A stretch of DNA of 64,000 nt from Neonectria sp. B-13 (taxonomy: Eukaryota; Ascomycota; Sordariomycetes; Hypocreales; Nectriaceae): contig NOKP01000008.1 of assembly GCA_002682825.1 (NCBI GenBank), positions 496,001 through 560,000 of the forward strand, read 5' to 3'. A model generated the notes under the pieces. The model saw nothing but the letters and a program-made list of their open reading frames with translations, ran no database searches and was not told where the DNA came from. Of this stretch, positions 58,096 to 64,000 are shown one piece after another; position 1 is the stretch's first letter; each line of letters starts with the position of its first letter. The translations under genes were made by a program, and so were the position numbers.

Positions 58096-58110
58096 TTATC
58101 AATCTGATAA
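58096..58110. promoter_or_regulatory. SreA/Fep1-type iron GATA site (paired GATA)
   Basis: TTATCAATCTGATAA contains ATCTGATAA at 58102-58110, a perfect match to the ATCWGATAA consensus reported for the fungal iron repressor SreA/Sre1, together with an inverted TGATAA copy. It lies between the FAD monooxygenase (start 57964) and the siderophore-type transporter (start 58945), so it could serve either or both. It is 835 bp from the transporter ATG, which is far. Confidence 0.45.
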
Positions 58111-58291
58111 TCTCCAGAGCCCTCAACAGCTTTTCCGTATTCAGCCGCAATCAGCTCATAATGGCATGCCAAGCCAAGCCAACTGGGTCCGATCTCGCTG
58201 TGGTTGTTACTCGGACCTCGTGCGGCCCTATTCCGCTTGAGGCTCCGCAGTTAACCGACGTCCACTCGCTGAAATTGTCTGTGATGCTCAC

Positions 58292-58299
58292 CCGGAGGT
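58292..58299 (-). promoter_or_regulatory. Candidate cluster-regulator site CCGGAGGT
   Basis: Reverse complement of the ACCTCCGG element duplicated at 53471-53490. A single 8-bp match, weak by itself. Confidence 0.25.
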
Positions 58300-58944
58300 G
58301 TTGTGCTGGAATTTGGCCACATTTCCAATGGATTGAGTCGAGATGAGCGAGGAACTGTTTAGGTGGACTTATTGAGCGTCTTTGCCTGGTTGCTCGCAAT
58401 TCCCCACGACCAAGTAGTTGCAGCCTTTTCAAATTGGAGCCATGTTACAAAGGCGAACAGACCTGCGGGATTTGAATCCGTGAACGCCCAGCATGCTTGG
58501 AACTATACGAGTTGCCTTTCGTGGAGTTACCATGAAACGTGTCTATCAAGGTTCTCATCCCATCTTCTCATCTGCCCGAGATCCATCAACCACATCGTTC
58601 TCAAATTGCCTCTAGCTCCATCGCCGAGATGAATGTAAAAACAACGGTCATCAAGGTTCTCGATTAACCATGTGCTTCTATTAGCGTTCTACACTAGCGG
58701 AATTGAGCGGAGGCCGAGAAAATGATACCGATCACGCAGTTTTGCGTTACTTTCTAAGTCTTGGAAAAGTTCTTGAATACGACGGTAGCCGTACAGCGGA
58801 ACGGCTATATATCTGCGACGCTTGGGTTTGACTTTGTAATTCTATCTCGCTACTATAGTCACTTTCTCTAGCACTTGCTGCTATCTTATCTGGACACCCC
58901 TCAACACGCCCGTTGAAGCCATCCCAATACACTTAAACCTCGTC

Positions 58945-60699
58945 ATGAAAGACAACCCACCCGGCTCGCCCGAGCAGGAGACCGAGCAGGAGAAGGGGCT
59001 TACCAATCCGGAAAATGTCCCCATCGAGTCTAAAAGCGAATCATCCTCTCCTACTGACGAAGAGCTGAATGACGAGAAACTGCCCCCTGGCGTGATCCGC
59101 ATGGAGGCAATCAACAAAGAACTAGCATTCTGGGAGCGGTGTTTTGTCTTCTTCGGTCTCTTCCTCGTCTGCTACGCTCTGAACCTCAACAACCTCACTT
59201 TCGGAACGTATCAAGGATACGCAACCTCTTCATGGCAGAATCACTCCCTCCTGTCCACGATCAATGTCATACGTGGCGTTATATCAGCCGCAGTCATGCC
59301 ACTCGCTGCTAAAATCTCAGACATGACCGGCCGCGTCGAGTGTTTTTCCATTGGAACCATCTTCTACGTCACCGGTATCATCGTCCAGGCTAGCGCCCAA
59401 AACATCGAGGCTTTTGCCGTCGGCACTTTGTTGTTTCAGATTGGATACACCTGTTGTCAGCTCCTCGTTGAGATTATCGTCGCCGATATCACCTCATTGA
59501 GATCTCGTGTCTTTTGGTTATTTCTCCCCGCTATGCCTAACATTATCAATGTTTGGGCAAGTGGAGATGTAACCTCTGCTATTCTCAGCCGAGCAACATG
59601 GAGATGGGGTATTGGCATGTGGTCCATCATTTTCCCCACTTGCACTCTTCCTCTGGTTGTGATACTTGTGCTTGTCGGACGACGCGCATCCGCACTGACT
59701 ACAAGGTCTGAGCCAAGTCAACGGGAAAGGCGGCACTTCATGGCTTCGACCTTGGACATGGCCAACAGCCTCGACCTTGTTGGCTTATTCCTTCTAACTG
59801 CCGCGCTATCACTCTTTCTGATCCCTCTCACGCTGGCGGGCGGAGAATCAAAGAAGTGGTCAACGCCCGGAATCATCACCCCTCTCGTCTTAGGAATTCT
59901 ATTATTCCCCCTTTTTATCATCTGGGAACACAAGGCCAGTAAACCTCTCATGCCATTCTCTCTTCTCAAAGACCGCGCAGTCTGGGGAGCCATGGGAATA
60001 GCCATTTTCACATCTGTGTCGTGGACGGTTCAGGGCGACTTTCTCTACACCGTCCTGCTCGTGGGGTACGACTTTAGCATCAAGGCCGCTACTCGGGTGT
60101 CTGGTCTATATGGCTTCTGCGAAACAGTTGCTGGCATGGTAATAGGACTGATCATCTTTAAAGTCCGTCGTTGCAAGCCTTTCGTGGTAGGCGGTGTACT
60201 GATTTGGTTCATTGCATATGGCATTATGATCCATTTCCGTGGCGGCCCAGGTAGCTCCTCACAATCCGGCATCATTGCCGGTCAAATCCTCCTCGGCGGC
60301 GCGGGTGCTATGTTTCCGTTTCCCAACATCGTCGTCGCAATGGCTATGGCGAAACACAAGGACATCGCTGTCCTGACGAGTCTTTGGCTCACCATGAACT
60401 GGGTTGGATATGCTATAGGCAACTGTGCCTCGGGAGCTATCTGGACTCAGACGCTCTATCAAACCCTTCAGCAAAACTTGGGGCCCATTAACAGCACACT
60501 TGCTGACGCAGTGTACGCCTCCCCGCTCACTGTCGTCCCTAACTATCCTGTTGGTACGCCTGAGAGAGCTGGCATTATGGAAAGCTACAGACACGTTCAA
60601 CATTTACTGACTATTGCTGGCATCTGTTTTGTTGTTCCTATCCTCTTCTTTGCTCTTTGTATTAGAAACACAAAGTTGCGTGGGCAGTTTGCAGCTTAA
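58945..60699 (+). CDS. MFS siderophore-iron transporter (SIT/ARN-type)
   Basis: Single exon, 584 residues, ATG at 58945 in good context (cgtcATGA). An acidic Pro/Ser/Glu-rich tail of about 65 residues precedes 14 predicted helices. SIT-like blocks: YALNLNNLTFGTYQGYATSSW, TINVIRGVISAAVMPLAAKISDMTGRVECF, FQIGYTCCQLLVEIIVADITSLRSRVFW, and an external loop QTLQQNLGPINSTLADAVYASP before the last helix, as usual in this subfamily. Members import ferric hydroxamate or catecholate siderophores at the plasma membrane. An SreA-like site in the upstream region fits iron control. The ligand is unknown. Confidence 0.92.
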   Translation: MKDNPPGSPEQETEQEKGLTNPENVPIESKSESSSPTDEELNDEKLPPGVIRMEAINKELAFWERCFVFFGLFLVCYALNLNNLTFGTYQGYATSSWQNHSLLSTINVIRGVISAAVMPLAAKISDMTGRVECFSIGTIFYVTGIIVQASAQNIEAFAVGTLLFQIGYTCCQLLVEIIVADITSLRSRVFWLFLPAMPNIINVWASGDVTSAILSRATWRWGIGMWSIIFPTCTLPLVVILVLVGRRASALTTRSEPSQRERRHFMASTLDMANSLDLVGLFLLTAALSLFLIPLTLAGGESKKWSTPGIITPLVLGILLFPLFIIWEHKASKPLMPFSLLKDRAVWGAMGIAIFTSVSWTVQGDFLYTVLLVGYDFSIKAATRVSGLYGFCETVAGMVIGLIIFKVRRCKPFVVGGVLIWFIAYGIMIHFRGGPGSSSQSGIIAGQILLGGAGAMFPFPNIVVAMAMAKHKDIAVLTSLWLTMNWVGYAIGNCASGAIWTQTLYQTLQQNLGPINSTLADAVYASPLTVVPNYPVGTPERAGIMESYRHVQHLLTIAGICFVVPILFFALCIRNTKLRGQFAA

Positions 60700-62713
60700 A
60701 TGAGTCAGTGTCTGAAGGTTTAGATGGAGGTGGAGTGTAGATAGCATTTGTATAGAGGGATAGGTCAAAGTTAGCGATATCTGGGCTCCGGTTGGCCAAA
60801 CAGGCAACTTAGTTAGCCGTTATCATACCCAGGGTTTCTAGCCGCAGCAGGTGGAGAGGAGGTTCAGCAGAAGAGGCGTCGTGATTAGCTACATCGGCAA
60901 ACCAAGGTTTGTAAACCAAAGTACGTGGGCTACTGGCGGCGACCTTGTCAGCTCGGCAAGGTGAGGATTCCAATTGGTCATCTCGGCAAACAGGGGCGTT
61001 TCTTATCTTCCTTAGCCTCCTGTGCCTGAGGTTCAACTAGACATCATCTGATATTATTTGACAGAGATAAAACTCCCGGTCACAAAACCCGGGGTTAGTG
61101 CCTCGGACCGACTCGGGCATGATAGGTACCAACATAATTCAGTGCAGGGTCTTGGTATCTTGATTGCTTCTATGCGTCGAGATACGCCACGTCTGTCATT
61201 GGAACAATCGAGACTTGATAGTCTGCCTCGGTCTTGTCATGAGACAACGACTCGCCAATTGACTTCATGTCTTGATACTTTTGTTACAAGCAAGGTTGGA
61301 GATGATAGAGCATCTTGGCTTAAGAGCTACTATAAATAAGTATTGATAATAATATTTATGAAGCTAAAAGGGGAAAGAAATGCTTACTGTATAATCCTAG
61401 GCTATATCTAGATTATACTGTGATGGTGCTAAGTGGCTCATTGGTGTTTAATGCCGTAGGACCTTAGCTAGCATAGGTTACTACTTAAAGTGATAGCTCT
61501 ACCACTCTTGTGGGAGGGCATGCTTTTCCCCTTCTTTCAATTCGAATACACCTTCTATTAAAACCTTTGTCCCTTGCTAAGCTGTTGCAGCAGCCCTTAT
61601 TATTATTATTTTATTCTGGTTGTCTAAGTGTCTCTAGATGCATTATATTTAATGCTCTAAAGTTATTCCTCCTTGATCCCTTTGTTGATGTTGGCTTAAT
61701 TTGTGTTTTCCTTCTCTTTCTGATTTCTGGCTGTGATACTGTGAGTTGTGGTATGGTCTATACTGGGTGCATCTCCCACTAACAAAATACTTAAACTATT
61801 CTCTAATTATACCTTATAGGGCTATATACTATATCCATTTAGGCTTAAGCCTTTAGCAATTATATAATATTACTATAAGACTCTTATTACAATCTAATGC
61901 CTTTATTAATATAGTCTTAGTACTAGTAGCAGCTGTAAGTTTAAGCATATAAGGCTATACAATAAGATTGATTCCAATGGAAAACATAGAGTAAATGCCT
62001 AGAACACAAAAAGTCGCATTTCCTTAGGTTCTATCAGTTAATCTTAACCCGCTGAAAGACGTAATAGACTTACTTATATCTATTAAAGCTCCCATAGGCT
62101 ACTGTCTGGCATTATCTAGGTATAATCTATCAAACGCCTTTATGTACCTTATGAGCTGATTGGACATTGCCATATTTGGGCGAAGCTCCTACTTATTATA
62201 GGGCACTTCTCAAGTACCGAGGGCCGAAACGAGAAATCATACACCCACATTTCTTACTGGCTCAGGTTGCGCTCAGGTTAAAGCAGCATTAACTCAGGAT
62301 CATGGGCGAGAAGGGAAGTCATAGGCATCTAGATTCGTGGCATAATACTTCTGTTATGGCTTGAATGACTGTACGGATATATCCTTATTTATATGAGAGG
62401 GTACCGTATTAAACCTAATTCACACTCACACATATTAACCAAGCACTCTTGACGTGTATTTTCTCCGGGACTTCAGGTAGTTTTATGTTGCGGAAATAAA
62501 GCAACAGAAAGCGCTAAGATTGTTCCTCTTCTCTCACCCTGCCATTAATTTGTCTCTCCCTAAACCAACATACGTCGAGGCTACGAAGGCAGTATACTGG
62601 GGCCTTCGACTGATATGCCCCGGGAGGAAGACAGAGCTTTCGAGGCGAGGAAATCTAGACCTCAGGCTCAGAATGTGAAAAGGCTTGACTTTGTGCTCAA
62701 CGAATTGCTCTCT
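60700..62713. other. Gene-poor stretch with AT-rich core
   Basis: About 2 kb. 60840-61060 holds scattered TCGGCAA copies without clear order. 61330-62200 is AT-rich with TA-rich runs and no long open frame, probably another RIP-degraded repeat. 62400-62610 returns to normal composition. A plus-strand frame at 62615-63109 overlaps the next gene and is a shadow. Confidence 0.5.
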
Positions 62714-63511
62714 TTACGGCACCTGCGGAGTCAGAATGGCATCATCAACATACAGAGCGAGAGCTGCACAACTGGAGAAGACAACCATTCCCGGCGCAAC
62801 ACCCGAGGTAGTAATAGATTCTTGGCTCCATTGGCACGTTGTCTTGACCTGTACCCAGTTGTTTATGGCACTGAGTCCTGGTATATCAACCTGCGTCGAT
62901 GTGAAGAAGCCGCCGTTGCTGACTGCGCATGCAATAGATATGGTATCGCATGCCGAAGTCTGGCGCACCCAAACGGAGAAGTCGTACAGCTGGTCTGCAA
63001 CAAGCATCGTCCTGTCGGCAGGGGCATAAATCCCCGCGAGACCTGCACTGCCTGTGTAGGTCTGCAGGCCAGACTTGCTGCCCGAGTGGAACAGGGCAGT
63101 GCTAAGTGATACGGTCCCGCAGACACGGTACTTGACCCAAGGGGTGGTGGTGTCGCCGTCTTCGAAGCCGCCGTTACGAGCCAAGTTGACCAGAGTCGTG
63201 GTGGGCGTCTCGCTTATAGCTGTGGTTGACTCGCTGGTGGTGGAGATCTCGGTCGTGGTTCCAGTAGTACTCTCAGAGGCACTTTCGGAGCTGCTACTCT
63301 CGGCGGTACTGGTCAGAGTGCTCGTGATGAAGGTGGTGCTCTCAATACTGGAGGCTTCAGTCGTAGAAGTCTCCTCCGTCGTAGACGTCTCCGAAGGCGC
63401 CTCAGCTGTCAACGACGACGACGACGACACGTCAGATGAAGTTATACACAACGAAGCCGACACGCTGTGGCTAAGAGCCAGTAGCTGGATGATCAACGCT
63501 GCAGTTCGCAT
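62714..63511 (-). CDS. Secreted Ser/Thr-rich protein with CBM-like domain
   Basis: Single exon, 265 residues from the ATG at 63511 (MRTAALIIQLLALSHSVSA); the frame is open further upstream, but this start gives a good signal peptide. After cleavage a 100-residue Ser/Thr/Glu linker, likely O-glycosylated, leads to a C-terminal beta-sandwich-like module. That module starts NLARNGGFEDGDTTTPWV and holds YDFSVWVRQTS, CAVSNGGFFTS and the ending ALYVDDAILTP, the CBM4/9-like pattern frequent in fungal wall proteins. No GPI signal is seen after the domain. Extracellular wall or carbohydrate binding is the likely role. Confidence 0.8.
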   Translation of the reverse strand: MRTAALIIQLLALSHSVSASLCITSSDVSSSSSLTAEAPSETSTTEETSTTEASSIESTTFITSTLTSTAESSSSESASESTTGTTTEISTTSESTTAISETPTTTLVNLARNGGFEDGDTTTPWVKYRVCGTVSLSTALFHSGSKSGLQTYTGSAGLAGIYAPADRTMLVADQLYDFSVWVRQTSACDTISIACAVSNGGFFTSTQVDIPGLSAINNWVQVKTTCQWSQESITTSGVAPGMVVFSSCAALALYVDDAILTPQVP

Positions 63512-64000
63512 GCTGGGCGGATTAATTAGCAGGCAAGAGAAACGAAACGAACGTGGGAATTCAACGACACAGAAGCGACAGACTCGTGAATCAGCAAACA
63601 AAGGAATGCACGATGAACAAGCTCCGAAGCAATAGCGCACTGTTAGTGCAAGCCACGGCAACAACTAGCAGAACGGACGGGCACGCCTTGCCGGGGCCTT
63701 AACTTGGGGAACATGCTCCGTTTGTAAGCTAGGGAAACAGTAAGTTATCTGGCCCGATGCGGACCGTCTGCAGCTGGCCATCTCACTTACAACGTGGTCA
63801 GACCATGTTCAATCACGATGGTGGCTTCCATGCCACTTTGTGGAGTGGTCAGCCGGCGTCGTCATTCTTCTGGAAGACACAATAGCCAGTATCATCTAGG
63901 CTCCGTGTTATAGTTACTAGAGCGGAGTTTACAATTCAGGGACGTGAAATGAAGCGAGTTGATGCATTGTGTCTATGAAAAACCTTGGATCCCCTGATCT
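63512..64000. other. Upstream region of the secreted protein
   Basis: About 490 bp to the window edge. No further gene supported. Confidence 0.45.

Noticed and set aside
63075..63635. 186-codon plus frame over the secreted protein
   Set aside because: Val/Ser-rich antisense of a Ser/Thr repeat linker; the minus strand has signal peptide and domain.

Overview
The window is nuclear DNA of a filamentous ascomycete (Pezizomycotina; species not determinable from sequence alone). The signs are short GT..AG introns of roughly 40-100 nt, Zn(II)2Cys6 regulators, HET-domain genes, a PTH11-type rhodopsin receptor, Sulfotransfer_4 genes, DHA/Dal5/SIT transporters and intercalated AT-rich blocks. Most multi-exon models below were spliced by hand; exon lengths were checked so that each model keeps one frame from start to stop. 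No tRNA, rRNA or CRISPR was seen.

Layout. 0-4.6 kb: a Zn2Cys6 regulator cut by the left edge, divergent from a Baeyer-Villiger monooxygenase (BVMO), then a thioredoxin relic. 4.8-14.4 kb: an alpha-kinase and two HET-domain genes with a 14-TM drug transporter between them, an assembly typical of variable fungal chromosome regions. 15.4-20 kb: a decayed rhodopsin receptor with a nonsense codon and an inserted element, a run of 44 G, and two Sulfotransfer_4 genes. 20.2-26.5 kb: a four-exon, 1304-residue zinc-finger protein and a Dal5-type permease. 28-34 kb: small unknown proteins, and a chitinase C-terminal fragment that ends at an AT-rich block with an ankyrin relic on its far side. 34.5-39 kb: an NtaA-type FMN monooxygenase divergent from a Dur3-type urea/solute symporter that carries one in-frame TGA.

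39.9-60.7 kb is the most coherent part. It holds a salicylate-hydroxylase-like FAD monooxygenase, a second BVMO, an alpha/beta hydrolase, an old-yellow-enzyme reductase, a Zn2Cys6 regulator, an NRPS-like A-T-R carboxylic acid reductase, an MFS exporter, another FAD monooxygenase and a siderophore-type transporter. Together these could activate and reduce a carboxylic acid, hydroxylate it, insert oxygen into a ketone, open the resulting lactone or ester and export the product under a local regulator. No PKS, terpene cyclase or condensation domain is visible. I infer a biosynthetic or catabolic cluster of undescribed product. Two divergent promoters in it share an 8-bp CCG-containing motif, and one has a perfect match to the fungal iron-regulator (SreA) consensus.

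The right end carries an AT-rich gene-free stretch and a secreted Ser/Thr-rich protein with a carbohydrate-binding-like domain.
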